64,000 nt of DNA from Streptomyces sclerotialus (GTDB lineage: Bacteria > Actinomycetota > Actinomycetes > Streptomycetales > Streptomycetaceae): contig NZ_JBFOHP010000002.1 in the NCBI RefSeq assembly GCF_040907265.1, forward strand, positions 2,690,501-2,754,500, read 5' to 3'. The notes beneath the pieces are model-generated. The model had not been told where the DNA came from and ran no database searches. It saw only the letters and a list, made by a program, of their open reading frames with translations. The position numbers were made by a program, and so were the translations under genes. Numbering within the stretch: the first letter of the stretch is position 1; every line of letters begins with the position of its first letter. This document shows, in pieces, positions 8,208 to 17,133 of this stretch.

Positions 8208-9008
8208 TCAGGTCCGCAGGTACGAAGCGCCGTTGACGTCGAGCACGGTGCCCGAGCTCCACTGCGCCTCCGGGGAGGCCAGCCAGCGGACGGCGGCGGC
8301 CACCTCGGCCGGCTCGGCCACTCTGCCGAACGGGCTCTGCGCGCGGATCGCGGCGCCCTGCTCGCCGGCCAGCCGGTCACCGACCCGTTCGGTGTCGATG
8401 AAGCCGGGCGCCACGGACGCCACCGCGATGCCGTGCGGCGCGAGCGCCACCGCGAGGGACTGGCCGAGAGCGTGCACCGCCGCCTTGGTGGCGCCGTACG
8501 CGGGGTTGTCGGGTTCGCCGCGGAAGGCGCCGCGCGAACCGACGTTGACGATCCGCCCGCCGGTGCCCTGGGCGATCATCCGCTGCGCCGCGCCGTGGCT
8601 CAGGTGCGCGGTGCCGAGCAGGTTGACCGCGACGTGGCTCTGCCAGGCGGCGGTCCAGTCGGCGTAGGAGGTGGTGGCGGGCGGGTGCGGGGTGTTGACG
8701 ATCGCGGCGTTGTTCACCAGGACGTCTATGCCGCCGAGCGCGGCGTCGGCCGCGGCGACCAGTTCCGCGGCGCCTTCGGGGGCGCCGATGTCGGCCTGCA
8801 GCAGCGTGTGGCCGTCGCCGGGCAGTGCGGCGAGGGTCTCCTCGGCGTCCGCCCGGCGCGAGCCGTAGTGCACGGCGACCCGGTCGCCGTTCTCCGCGAA
8901 GGCGTGGGCGAGGGCCCGTCCCAGGCCCCGTGAGGCCCCGCTCACCAGGACGCGGCGGCCGGTGGCGGGAAACGGTACGGAAGCGGTGTCGGTATCGGTG
9001 TCAGCCAT
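8208..9008 (-). CDS. SDR family oxidoreductase
   Basis: This 266-residue classical short-chain dehydrogenase has the cofactor motif SGASRGLGRA near residue 17, NNAAIVN, active-site Ser in VNVGSRGAF, and catalytic Tyr/Lys in PAYGATKAAV. The basic HYGSRR loop after beta-2 suggests NADP(H). It ends with the SSGTVLDVNGASYLRT segment typical of 3-oxoacyl-ACP reductases. The ATG at 9008 gives MADTDTDTASV with GAGG nearby; an upstream extension looks non-coding. It lies downstream of a DHA2 exporter on the same strand. Substrate is unknown. Confidence 0.9.
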   Translation of the reverse strand: MADTDTDTASVPFPATGRRVLVSGASRGLGRALAHAFAENGDRVAVHYGSRRADAEETLAALPGDGHTLLQADIGAPEGAAELVAAADAALGGIDVLVNNAAIVNTPHPPATTSYADWTAAWQSHVAVNLLGTAHLSHGAAQRMIAQGTGGRIVNVGSRGAFRGEPDNPAYGATKAAVHALGQSLAVALAPHGIAVASVAPGFIDTERVGDRLAGEQGAAIRAQSPFGRVAEPAEVAAAVRWLASPEAQWSSGTVLDVNGASYLRT

Positions 9009-9090
9009 GCCCGCATCCTCTCGTGCCGCCACCCGCGGAACCGGTCCGGGCCCCTCCGACCAGGCCCGACGCCCCACGCCCGCCCGGCCG

Positions 9091-10593
9091 TCAGGCCTGC
9101 GCGGCGCCTCCCGCGCCGTCCTGTCCGCTGCCCTGTCCGCCGTCCTTCTCGCGGCCCTGCGGGGACTCGCGGCCCGGCAAGGAGCAGAGCATCAGCAGAA
9201 CACCGGCCAGGAGCACCACGGCGGCGACGCGGAAGGCGAGCGCATACCCGTCGGCCAGGGCCACCCGGCCGCTGCCCGCGACCCCGGCCGCGACCGTCGA
9301 CAGGACCGACAGGCCGAGCGCGCCGCCCATCTGCCGCGAGGTGTTGATCAGCCCGGAGACCAGTCCGGCGTCGCCGGCCGCCGCGCCCGCCGTGCAGATC
9401 GAGGCGATCGGGGTGGCCGAGAGGCCCGCGCCCAGCGACATCATGATGCCGGGGCCGAGGATCGTACCGAGGTAGGTTCCGTGCACGCCCATCGCCGACT
9501 GCCAGGCCATGCCGCCCGCGGCGAGCAGCACGCCCGCCACGGCGACGGTCTTGGCGCCGATCCGGGGCAGTGCCATCAGCCGGGGCGCGGCCTTGGAGCC
9601 GAGCACGATGGAGAAGGAGTGCGGGATGAAGGCCAGGCCCGCCTGGAGCGCGGTGTAGCCGAGGACGTTCTGCGTGTAGAGCGAGAGGAAGTACCACATG
9701 GAGAACATCCCGGCACCGACCACGATCATCGCCGAGGTCGTCGCCCACACCGACCGCGGCCGGAAGACGGTCAGCGGCATCAGCGGCGCGTCCGAGCGGG
9801 CCTCGACCGCCACGAAGACGCCGAGCACCAGGAGCCCGGCGAGCAGCGGCAGCAGCGCGCCGGCGGCCGTCCAGCCGCGTTCGCCGGTCTGCACGATGCC
9901 GTAGGCGACGAGCGCGAGGCCGCCGGTGACCAGCAGCGCGCCGGGGACGTCCAGCCGGCGGCGCCCCTCCTGCCGGCTCTCGCTCAGGCAGAACGCGGCA
10001 CCGGCCAGCACCAGCGCACCGATCGGCACATTGATGAGCAGCACCCAGCGCCAGGACAGGAACTGCGTGAGCAGCCCGCCGACCAGGCCGCCCGCCGCGC
10101 CGCCGCCCGCGCCGACCGCGGTCCAGGTGGCCACGGCCCGGGTGCGGGCCGGGCCTTGCGGGAAGGAGGTGGTGAGGATGGTGAGGGTGGCCGGGGCGAG
10201 CACGGCGGCGCCGACGCCCTGGACCGTACGGGCCGCGATCAGCTGCCAGGCCTCCTGGGCGAGCCCGCCGCCCAGGCTCGCCGCGGTGAAGAGCCCGAGG
10301 CCCACGAGGAAGACCCGCTTGCGTCCGAAGAGGTCGGCGGCGCGCCCGCCGAGCATCAGGAACCCGGCGAAGGTGATCACGTACGCGTTGACCACCCACT
10401 GCAGGCCCAGTTCGCTCAGGCCGAGCGAGGACCGCATCGAGGGCATCGCGACGTTCACCACGGAGACGTCGAGCACGACGAGGAACTGCCCCGCGCAGAC
10501 CGCGAGCATCACCGCCCAGGCGGGCGGGGCTTTGCGGGCGGTGGTTCCGGACGGCTGCTGGTCAGTGGTCACGAGCGGGGGCATGGTGGTCAT
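9091..10593 (-). CDS. DHA2-family MFS drug exporter
   Basis: This 500-residue membrane protein has about 14 hydrophobic segments. Family motifs are present: [13 protein letters not shown] (motif D1), [14 protein letters not shown] (motif A) and the TM5 region [14 protein letters not shown] (motif C area). It resembles EmrB/QacA exporters that use proton motive force to expel drugs or secondary metabolites. The C-terminus is a Gly/Gln-rich hydrophilic tail. An SDR gene follows 82 bp downstream. No TetR or MarR gene adjoins it. Confidence 0.9.
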   Translation of the reverse strand: MTTMPPLVTTDQQPSGTTARKAPPAWAVMLAVCAGQFLVVLDVSVVNVAMPSMRSSLGLSELGLQWVVNAYVITFAGFLMLGGRAADLFGRKRVFLVGLGLFTAASLGGGLAQEAWQLIAARTVQGVGAAVLAPATLTILTTSFPQGPARTRAVATWTAVGAGGGAAGGLVGGLLTQFLSWRWVLLINVPIGALVLAGAAFCLSESRQEGRRRLDVPGALLVTGGLALVAYGIVQTGERGWTAAGALLPLLAGLLVLGVFVAVEARSDAPLMPLTVFRPRSVWATTSAMIVVGAGMFSMWYFLSLYTQNVLGYTALQAGLAFIPHSFSIVLGSKAAPRLMALPRIGAKTVAVAGVLLAAGGMAWQSAMGVHGTYLGTILGPGIMMSLGAGLSATPIASICTAGAAAGDAGLVSGLINTSRQMGGALGLSVLSTVAAGVAGSGRVALADGYALAFRVAAVVLLAGVLLMLCSLPGRESPQGREKDGGQGSGQDGAGGAAQA

Positions 10594-10739
10594 CGTGTCA
10601 TCGGACGGGTGCCTGGGGCATCGGATAATCGGCCCAGCGGTCCCGGTCCGAAGGGCCTAGGCCCCCGGGACTCACGACCGGGCCAGGGACTCAGGTTCCT
10701 CGGTCCTTCGTCTCCTGGCTCCGGTGAACCCGCTTCTCC

Positions 10740-11019
10740 AGTCGGTACCTGCCGGGCACCCCCCTCGCCCCGCAGCTGCCAGGTCAGCTCGGCGGCCCGG
10801 GCCAGCCCGGTGGCGCCGAGCGGGCGGCCCTTGGAGATCAGGCCGCCGGAGGGGTTCACCACCCACCGGCACCTGTTCGACCTGCTCGTAGGCGACACCG
10901 GCGTCCGCGAGCGCCGCGCCGCCCGCCTCCTCCGCTATGTCCCAGTACTGCCACTCCCGCGTCCCCGGCTTCTCGGACTTCGTCATGCCGACGCCGACGA
11001 TGTACGCCTTGCCCGTCAT
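10740..11019 (-). pseudogene. Lipid-transfer-type thiolase with internal deletion
   Basis: The ATG at 11019 starts a perfect thiolase-like N-terminus (MTGKAYIVGVGMTKSEKPG, then [20 protein letters not shown] and EQVEQVPVG). After about 50 codons the sequence jumps, in a different frame, to the C-terminal signature [20 protein letters not shown] and [18 protein letters not shown]. The central roughly 300 residues, including the active-site Cys region, are missing, and the extreme C-terminus is lost too. SCP-X-like lipid-transfer proteins or thiolases of this type act in sterol side-chain and fatty-acid breakdown. A KstR-type palindrome sits 97 bp upstream. Confidence 0.85.
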
Positions 11020-11113
11020 ACGTGTCCTCCGGGGGACCGGGCTCGGACGAGGGGACGCGGTTCCGGGCCCCGGGACAGCCCGAGCAGCCGCACCCGATGC
11101 CCACGCCGGGCAC

Positions 11114-11131
11114 ACTGGAACAGGTTCCAGT
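11114..11131. promoter_or_regulatory. KstR-type operator upstream of the dead thiolase
   Basis: ACTGGAACAGGTTCCAGT has 8-bp perfect arms around AG; its core TGGAACAGGTTCCA (11116-11129) fits TNNAACNNGTTNNA exactly. It lies 97 bp before the start of the deleted thiolase gene, so the control site has outlived its gene. Confidence 0.65.
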
Positions 11132-11343
11132 CAGACGGAAGACCGTGACTGACGGCCAGTCAGGTAATGGGTGGCGGCAACAGGCGACAGGCGCCGGCCA
11201 CCGGCCGCCGGACACCGTACGAGCACGGTCACCCGGCGCGGGTACGGCACCCCGCGCGCAGCCCAGGAGGCCGGGTACGCGACGATGAGCTGGACGTACG
11301 CGCCGGTAACCGGTTCTCGGCGCCCGCCACCAGGAGGTAGCCC

Positions 11344-11994
11344 ATGACCGCCGCTCCCCAGCCGGAGACGCTCGCCGCGTTCGAGGCGGCCAAGGGGTTC
11401 ATGCCCGTCGACGAGGGGCTGGCGCTGTACGCCGCGGCCGCCGAGGCGGCTGCGCTCGGGCTGCCGCTGATCGAGATCGGCACGTACTGCGGCCGCTCCA
11501 CGCTGCTGCTGGCCGACGCGGCGCGGGCGGCCGGGGTCACCGCGGTCACGGTGGACCACCACCGCGGCAGCGAGGAGCAGCAGCCCGGCTGGGACTACCA
11601 CGACCCGGAGGTCGTCGACCCCGAGGTCGGGCGGATGGACACGCTGCCCGCCTTCCGCCGGACGCTGCACGCGGCCGGGCTGGAGGAGCACGTCCTCGCG
11701 CTCGTCGGGCGCTCCCCGCAGGCCGCGGCCCTCTGGCGGGCCCCGGCGGGCCTGGTCTTCATCGACGGCGGCCACACGGACGAGCACGCCACGGCGGACT
11801 ACGAGGGCTGGGCGCCGCACGTCGCACCGGGCGGGCTGCTGGTGATCCACGACGTGTTCCCCGACCCGGTGGACGAGTGGACGGGCCAGGCCCCGTACCG
11901 CATCTACCTGCGCGCACTGGAGTCCGGCGCGTTCACGGAGGTCTCGGCGCACCGCTCGCTGCGCGTCCTGCGGCGCACGGGCGACGGGATCTGA
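11344..11994 (+). CDS. Class I SAM-dependent methyltransferase-like protein
   Basis: This 216-residue protein has a Rossmann-type core: motif I LIEIGTYCGRSTLLLADAA, an acidic residue in VTVDHHRGSEEQQ, and LVFIDGGHTDEHATADYEGW, which is typical of the Methyltransf_24 family. The ATG at 11344 has GGAGGT about seven bases upstream. There is no signal peptide. The downstream neighbour is a peptidoglycan amidase about 100 bp away on the same strand. Substrate is unknown. Confidence 0.8.
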   Translation: MTAAPQPETLAAFEAAKGFMPVDEGLALYAAAAEAAALGLPLIEIGTYCGRSTLLLADAARAAGVTAVTVDHHRGSEEQQPGWDYHDPEVVDPEVGRMDTLPAFRRTLHAAGLEEHVLALVGRSPQAAALWRAPAGLVFIDGGHTDEHATADYEGWAPHVAPGGLLVIHDVFPDPVDEWTGQAPYRIYLRALESGAFTEVSAHRSLRVLRRTGDGI

Positions 11995-12092
11995 CCGGCC
12001 CTCCCGTACGCGGGAAGCCCGGTCAGGTCCGGTGCCGGACGCGCCACCGGCAGGAACGCCGTCTTCCGGCCAGCTGACGTTACGATCGCGCT

Positions 12093-13022
12093 GTGTCGAA
12101 CGGCAGTACTCCCCCCACCTCCCGCCGCTCCCCGCGCACGTTCCTCCTCGTGCCGGCCGTGCTGGCGGCCCTCGGCTGCGCCGGCTGCGGCGCCACCGGT
12201 GGCGGCACGGCGTCCGAGGGCAGACCGGGCCCGGACCGGCCCGCCGCTGCCGGGCAGCACACTCCCACGGGGCGGCCGGACGACAGCGCCGAGGACTCCG
12301 GCAGCGGCAAGGGTGAGGGCAAGGAGCGCGGGCCGGCGGCCGGCGGCGGCCCGCTCAAGGGCAAGGTCGTGGTGATCGACCCCGGCCACAACCCCACCAA
12401 CCGTGACCACACGGCGGAGATCGCGCGCCAGGTCGGCGTCGGTAACGCCCGCAAGGAGTGCGACACGACCGGCACCTCCACGAACGCCGGGTACGCGGAG
12501 GCGTCCTTCACCCTCGACGTCGCACGCCGCGCCCGCGCCCTGCTCCGGAAGGAAGGCGCGAAGGTCGTCCTCACCCAGGACGGCGACCGCCCGTACGGCC
12601 CCTGCGTGGACGAGCGCGCCGAGATCGGCAACGCGGCGCACGCGGACGCCGCCCTCTCGATCCACGCGGACGGCGCCGGGGCCGGGAACCGCGGCTTCCA
12701 CGTGATCCGCCCCGGCGTGGTGCACAGCGGCGGCGCGGACACCCGCAAGATCACCGGCCCGTCGCGCGACCTCGCCGACCACATCGTGGGCCGCTTCGTC
12801 GCTGCGACCGGCAGCGCGCCGGCCAACTACATCGGGGACGGCAAGGGGTTGGACACCCGTACCGACCTGGGCGGGCTCAACCTCTCCCGGGTGCCGAAGG
12901 TGTTCCTGGAGTGCGGCAACATGCGCGACGCGCAGGACGCCGCACACCTCACCGATCCCGCCTGGCGCCAGAAGGCGGCCGTCGGCATCACCGAGGGCAT
13001 CACGGGTTTCCTGCGCGACTGA
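12093..13022 (+). CDS. N-acetylmuramoyl-L-alanine amidase (Amidase_3), probably exported
   Basis: This 309-residue protein has a short basic N-terminus, a hydrophobic stretch (FLLVPAVLAALG) and a Cys-rich LGCAGCGA that could be a lipobox. A Gly/Pro/Glu-rich linker follows (residues 35-85), then an Amidase_3 domain. Zinc ligands are visible: the His in VVVIDPGHNP, a Glu in NAGYAEASF and the His in ALSIHADGAG; the catalytic Glu is in KVFLECGNMRD. It would cleave the MurNAc-L-Ala bond during growth or septation. The GTG start at 12093 is assigned from the signal peptide. Confidence 0.9.
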   Translation: MSNGSTPPTSRRSPRTFLLVPAVLAALGCAGCGATGGGTASEGRPGPDRPAAAGQHTPTGRPDDSAEDSGSGKGEGKERGPAAGGGPLKGKVVVIDPGHNPTNRDHTAEIARQVGVGNARKECDTTGTSTNAGYAEASFTLDVARRARALLRKEGAKVVLTQDGDRPYGPCVDERAEIGNAAHADAALSIHADGAGAGNRGFHVIRPGVVHSGGADTRKITGPSRDLADHIVGRFVAATGSAPANYIGDGKGLDTRTDLGGLNLSRVPKVFLECGNMRDAQDAAHLTDPAWRQKAAVGITEGITGFLRD

Positions 13023-13223
13023 CGGTACAGCCGGGTTCGGAACGGTACGGGCGCCTTGCCCGCCGGCGCGGCCCGTACCCCGCAGTGCGCTCATACAGGG
13101 ACGAGACGGCCCAGCGAATCGGGCGGTAGGTTCCCCCTTACGATGGGGCCACCCCCGCGCCTCGCACCGTGCGCAATCGGTGACAGCACGACCCATGACG
13201 AAAAACGGCAAAGGACTTCTTAC

Positions 13224-14099
13224 GTGAACATCCGATCCCTCACACGAGGCGACGGCGTGGTGATCGGAGCAGCGGTGTTGCTGTTCATCGCCTCGTTCCT
13301 CGATTTCACCGGCGGCCCCGACTGCTCCGGTGAGCTCGCCAAGTACTGCCAGGACGTCGAGACTTCCAACGCCTGGGACACCCTCTCGTTCGTCATGAGC
13401 ATCTACCTGGCCGGTGTGATCGGTGCGGCGCTGATCGTCGTGAGCCGCGCCCTGCCGCAGCCGCGCAAGGTCGCCGGTCTCGACCTGGGTCAGTTCGGCG
13501 TCGCGATCACCCTCTTCGCCGCCTGGACGGCGTTCTGGACGATCATCAGCGTCAGCAGCGCGGGTCCCGGCCTCATCATCGGCCTCATCGCCGCGCTGAT
13601 CCTCGCCGGTGCGGCCGTCGCCTCGCCGCTCGTCCCCGCGCTGCAGGCCAAGCTCATCAGCGCCCCCGCCGCCACCGCCTCCCCGTACCACACCGGCGTC
13701 AACGCCGGGTACGGCTACCCGGGCGCGCAGCAGCAGGCGCCGGGCCAGGGCTACGGCTACCCGGGCGGCCCGCAGCAGGGCGGCCAGCCCTCGTACGGCG
13801 GTCAGCCCTCGTTCGGTGGCCAGCCGCAGCCCGCGCAGGGCGGCCAGGCCGGGCAGCCGGCCCCGGCCACGACCGACCAGCAGGCCGCTGCGCCGGCCGA
13901 AGCCTTCGCGCCGTTCTGGTTCGCGGTTCCGGTCGCCCGCCCGCTCTACGGTGAGGACGGCGCCCCGACGCCGATCGCCGAACTGGCGCCCGGCACCTGG
14001 TACCTGGCGGTCGAGCAGCGCGGCCAGGCGCTGATCGCGCAGACCCAGGACGGCCGCCGCGGCGTCCTCCAGGACACCACCGGCATCCAGCGCGGCTGA
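13224..14099 (+). CDS. Membrane protein with glycine/glutamine-rich tail
   Basis: This 291-residue protein has four hydrophobic segments (residues 10-130, e.g. GVVIGAAVLLFIASFLDF), then a 75-residue low-complexity region of GYGYPG, QQGGQPSYGG and GGQPQPAQGG repeats, and a C-terminal globular part (FAPFWFAVPVARPLYGED ... LAPGTWYLAVEQRGQALIA). It resembles the DUF5336-like family of actinobacterial membrane proteins. The GTG at 13224 (VNIRSLTRGDG) is chosen because AAAGGA precedes it; the open frame extends upstream without coding character. Function is unknown. Confidence 0.75.
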   Translation: MNIRSLTRGDGVVIGAAVLLFIASFLDFTGGPDCSGELAKYCQDVETSNAWDTLSFVMSIYLAGVIGAALIVVSRALPQPRKVAGLDLGQFGVAITLFAAWTAFWTIISVSSAGPGLIIGLIAALILAGAAVASPLVPALQAKLISAPAATASPYHTGVNAGYGYPGAQQQAPGQGYGYPGGPQQGGQPSYGGQPSFGGQPQPAQGGQAGQPAPATTDQQAAAPAEAFAPFWFAVPVARPLYGEDGAPTPIAELAPGTWYLAVEQRGQALIAQTQDGRRGVLQDTTGIQRG

Positions 14100-14122
14100 G
14101 TCCGCGCGCCGAGGCAGCGCAG

Positions 14123-14157
14123 CGGCCCCGTACCCACCGCTCGTGGGTGCGGGGCCG
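14123..14157. terminator. Hairpin terminator
   Basis: A 15-bp stem (14123-14137 with 14143-14157, one G-T pair) with a 5-base loop follows the membrane protein stop codon at 14099. Confidence 0.75.
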
Positions 14158-14225
14158 TTGCCATGTCGCACCTGCCTCGTACAGTCGCCGCACGACGTCC
14201 TGACGGCACGTCAGAAAGGGTCGGC

Positions 14226-14370
14226 ATGCGGCTCGGCCTGACGCTCGGCTACTGGGGACGGGGCCCGGCCCCCGCCGTCTCGAGCTCGCCCGCGAGGCGG
14301 AACGGCACGGTTACGCCTCCGTCTGGACCGCGGAGTCCTGGAGCTCGGCCGCGTTCACCGCGCCGGGCCG
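14226..14370 (+). pseudogene. N-terminal remnant of an F420-dependent LLM oxidoreductase
   Basis: The ATG at 14226 starts MRLGLTLGYWGRGPAP, the standard N-terminus of luciferase-like F420-dependent oxidoreductases. After about 17 codons the frame breaks; the expected continuation LELAREAERHGYASVWTAES is read in another frame. After about 45 codons it ends against the 3' end of the convergent gene at 14378, so more than 80% of the enzyme is missing. These enzymes often accompany lipid or sterol catabolic genes in actinobacteria. Confidence 0.75.
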
Positions 14371-14377
14371 TCGCCCG

Positions 14378-15172
14378 TTACCAGGACACCAGGCCGAGCC
14401 ACTCGTCGAACAGGTCGCGGTCGCCCTGGACGCGGACCGTCGGGGTGTCCGCCGGCAGCCGCCGGTAGAAGACCAGCAGGACGTCGGTGAGCGGTCCGCT
14501 GACCATGACGGCGGCCTCCTCGTCGGCTTCGCCGTGCCGCCAGGTGAGCCGGTCGCCGGTCATGTCGATGATCCAGCGTGTGCCGGCCGGGCCGCCGGTG
14601 TTCGTGGCGTGGAGGCAGAGGGTGCGGCCCGGGCCCAGCAACCGCCTGAGCTCCGGCCGGAGCTCCAGGGCCTGCGGCGCGGTGCCGATCTCCAGCCACT
14701 CCTCCAGGGTGTCCACCGCGACGTCCGGCGCGAGCTGGTACGCGACGCCCGCCGCGATTGCCGCGTCCGCCCGGTGGATCGCGGTCTCGTGCACGGCGCG
14801 CCGCGCCCAGAAGCCCGCGGCCTGGTGGTCGACCCAGGTCCACACCCGGGTGTCCGGCCCGGCCTCCCGCAGCGCCGCGGCCGCCACCTCCGCACCCGCA
14901 CCGAACCAGGCGTCCAGCGCCGCCGGGTCCCCGTCCCCCGGCCCCTTGAAGTCCGGTACGTCCTCGTCGGGCACCATGTCCTGTGCCCGGGTCCGCACCG
15001 TCGCCGCCATCCAGCGGAGCGCTCCGCCGAGATGCCGGGTCAGCTCTCCGAGGGTCCATTCCGGGCAGGTGGGGACCGTCGTCTTCAGGTCCGCCCCCCG
15101 CAGTGCCTCCCGGAACAGTCCGGCCTGCACCAGGATCTCTTCGCAGTACCTCTCGTGCCCAAGGCGTGTCAT
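14378..15172 (-). CDS. Maleylpyruvate isomerase family mycothiol-dependent enzyme
   Basis: This 264-residue protein has an N-terminal DinB-like four-helix bundle (MDMPI_N: VPTCPEWTLGELTRHLGGAL) and a metal-binding His set typical of the fold (His in TRHLGG; AVHETAIHRADA). An MDMPI_C-type domain follows (LHATNTGGPAGTRWIIDM). Mycothiol is the low-molecular-weight thiol of actinobacteria, and these enzymes add or isomerise thiol adducts. The start gives MTRLGHERYCEEILVQAGLF. The precise substrate cannot be told from sequence. Confidence 0.85.
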   Translation of the reverse strand: MTRLGHERYCEEILVQAGLFREALRGADLKTTVPTCPEWTLGELTRHLGGALRWMAATVRTRAQDMVPDEDVPDFKGPGDGDPAALDAWFGAGAEVAAAALREAGPDTRVWTWVDHQAAGFWARRAVHETAIHRADAAIAAGVAYQLAPDVAVDTLEEWLEIGTAPQALELRPELRRLLGPGRTLCLHATNTGGPAGTRWIIDMTGDRLTWRHGEADEEAAVMVSGPLTDVLLVFYRRLPADTPTVRVQGDRDLFDEWLGLVSW

Positions 15173-15236
15173 ACCCGCACAGTAGTGCGGTTTCCGCGCC
15201 CCCGCCCCGCATATGAGGGGCGGGGGCGCGGTCGCC

Positions 15237-16307
15237 TCAGCTGCAGCAGTCCGGGTCCAGGCCCGTCGGGAGGCGCTCGCCGCCGAAGACGGCCGTGGTG
15301 GCCTCGTCGCCGCCGAGCGCGGCCACCGCCAGCAGCAGGGAGCCCGCCGTCCACGACGTCAGCTCGCGCGGCCAGATGGTGTCGTCGTCGAAGACGTAGC
15401 CGGTCCAGTACATGCCGCCCTCGGCCCGCAGGTGCTGGATCGAGCGGAGGATGTCCACGGCCCGGTCGGACTCGCCCATCGCCCAGAGCGTCAGGGCCAG
15501 TTCGGCGCTCTCCCCGCCGGTGACCCAGGGGTTGGGCAGGACGCAGCGGACGCCGAGGCCTGGCACGACGAAGTCGTCCCACTGCGCCTCGATGCGCTCC
15601 TTGGCCGCCTGGCCGCGCAGGGCGCCGCCGAGCACCGGGTAGTACCAGTCCATCGAGTAGCGGGACTTGTCCAGGAACCGCTCGGGGTGGTGGCGGATCG
15701 CGTGGCCGAGGCGGCCGGCCGCCAGCTCCCAGTCCGGCTGCGGTTCCCCGCGCTGGTCGGCCAGGGCCAGGGCGCAGCGCAGCGCCTGGTACACGGAGGA
15801 GGAACCGGTCAGCAGCGCGTCGTTGACGGGCGTGCCGTCGTCCTCGCGCTTCCAGCCGATCTCGCCGCCGGGCTGCTGGAGCCCGAGGACGAACTCGGTC
15901 GCCGCGTACACCGCGGGCCACATGCGGTCGAGGAAGGTGTCGTCGCCGGTGGAGAGGTAGTGGTGCCAGACGCCGACGGCGAGGTAGGCGCAGAAGTTGG
16001 TCTCGCGACCGCGGTCGGTGGGCCGGTCCGCGTCCCCGTCGGCGTAGGCGGCGTACCAGGAGCCGTCGGTGAGCTGGTGCTCGGCGAGCCACAGGTACGC
16101 CGCTTCCGCGCGCTCGTGCTCGCCGGCCGCGTCCAGCGCCATCGCGGCCTCGGTGTGGTCCCAGGGGTCGAGGTGGTGCCCCCGGAACCACGGGATGGCG
16201 CCGTCCGCGCGCTGGGTCGCGAGGATGCCGGCGACGGTGCGGGCGGCCTGCTCCGCGGTGAGCACTCCGGGCAGGACGAGTCGTTCGGTGCGCCCGGGGC
16301 TCGTCAC
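15237..16307 (-). CDS. Alpha/alpha-toroid (prenyltransferase/cyclase-fold) protein
   Basis: This 356-residue protein consists of helical-pair repeats of the squalene-cyclase / glucoamylase toroid type: ILATQRADGAIPWFRGHHLD, LAEHQLTDGSWYAAYADG, and IQHLRAEGGMYWTGYVFDDD. Motifs DPWDHTEAAMAL and MDWYYPVLGGALRG are conspicuous. It has no signal peptide or membrane segment, and no DDxxD or DxDD cyclase motif that I could find, so a glycan-processing or binding role is as likely as terpene chemistry. The GTG start overlaps the stop of the methyltransferase gene (GTGA). It is the last gene of a glycosyltransferase / methyltransferase / toroid operon. Confidence 0.75.
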   Translation of the reverse strand: MTSPGRTERLVLPGVLTAEQAARTVAGILATQRADGAIPWFRGHHLDPWDHTEAAMALDAAGEHERAEAAYLWLAEHQLTDGSWYAAYADGDADRPTDRGRETNFCAYLAVGVWHHYLSTGDDTFLDRMWPAVYAATEFVLGLQQPGGEIGWKREDDGTPVNDALLTGSSSVYQALRCALALADQRGEPQPDWELAAGRLGHAIRHHPERFLDKSRYSMDWYYPVLGGALRGQAAKERIEAQWDDFVVPGLGVRCVLPNPWVTGGESAELALTLWAMGESDRAVDILRSIQHLRAEGGMYWTGYVFDDDTIWPRELTSWTAGSLLLAVAALGGDEATTAVFGGERLPTGLDPDCCS

Positions 16308-17071
16308 AGGGCGGCTCGCGCGGGCTCGTCGTGCGCACCGGCGGCGGGCGCCTTCGGCTCGTGCGGCTTGGTGGCGTACGCGACGAAGCTCTTGCCGATG
16401 AGCGGGTTGAGGGCGTTCTCCGCGACCCTGGTGGCCAGCGGCTTCTTCATGATGTCCCAGACCAGGAGCTTGTGGTAGGCCTTCACCGGCAGCGCCTTGT
16501 CGTTGTCCACGCCGAACGCGCACTTGAGCCACCAGTAGGGGCTGTGCAGGGCGTGCGCGTGGTGGGTGCCGTAGGGGCGCAGGCCCGCCTCGCGCATCTT
16601 GCCGAGGAGTTCGTCGGCCTTGTAGATGCGGATGTGGCCGCCCTCGACCTCGTGGTACGCGTCGCTGAGCGCCCAGCAGACCTTCTCGGGGCCGTAGCGC
16701 GGGACGGTGACGGCGATCCGGCCGCCGGGCTTGAGGACCCGGACCATCTCGGCGAGCACGCCCTTGTCGTCGGGGATGTGCTCCATGACCTCGGAGATGA
16801 TCACGACGTCGAAGGAGTCGTCGGGGAAGGGCAGCGCGAGCGCGTCGCCCTCCATGGCGGTGGCGGTGGCGCCGGCCGGGGCCTCGCCGGCCTCCTCCAT
16901 CGCCGCGAACCACTTGGCGACCTCGCGGATCTCCTCGGCGTTCTGGTCGAGCGCGACGACCCGCGCGCCGCGCCGGTAGCACTCGAAGGCGTGCCGGCCC
17001 GCGCCGCACCCCAGGTCGAGCACGCGGTCGCCCGGTGCGAGCGGGAATCGGGAAAAGTCGACGGTCAGCAC
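16304..17071 (-). CDS. Class I SAM-dependent methyltransferase
   Basis: This 255-residue enzyme has motif I VLDLGCGAGRHAFECYRRG, an acidic ribose-binding Asp in VVALDQNAEE, GDALALPFPDDSFDVV and a post-II motif VIISEVMEHIPDDKGVLAEM. It matches the Methyltransf_11 family. The GTG at 17071 has GAGAGG upstream. It lies between a GT4 glycosyltransferase (62 bp upstream) and the toroid protein (overlapping), so it probably methylates a product of the glycosyltransferase or its lipid carrier. Confidence 0.88.
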   Translation of the reverse strand: MLTVDFSRFPLAPGDRVLDLGCGAGRHAFECYRRGARVVALDQNAEEIREVAKWFAAMEEAGEAPAGATATAMEGDALALPFPDDSFDVVIISEVMEHIPDDKGVLAEMVRVLKPGGRIAVTVPRYGPEKVCWALSDAYHEVEGGHIRIYKADELLGKMREAGLRPYGTHHAHALHSPYWWLKCAFGVDNDKALPVKAYHKLLVWDIMKKPLATRVAENALNPLIGKSFVAYATKPHEPKAPAAGAHDEPARAAL

Positions 17072-17133
17072 GGCCTCTCAGCTTTCGTCCTGGGGTGTCC
17101 CGGCCGTCGGGGGTCGGCCGGGAGCGGTGTTCG

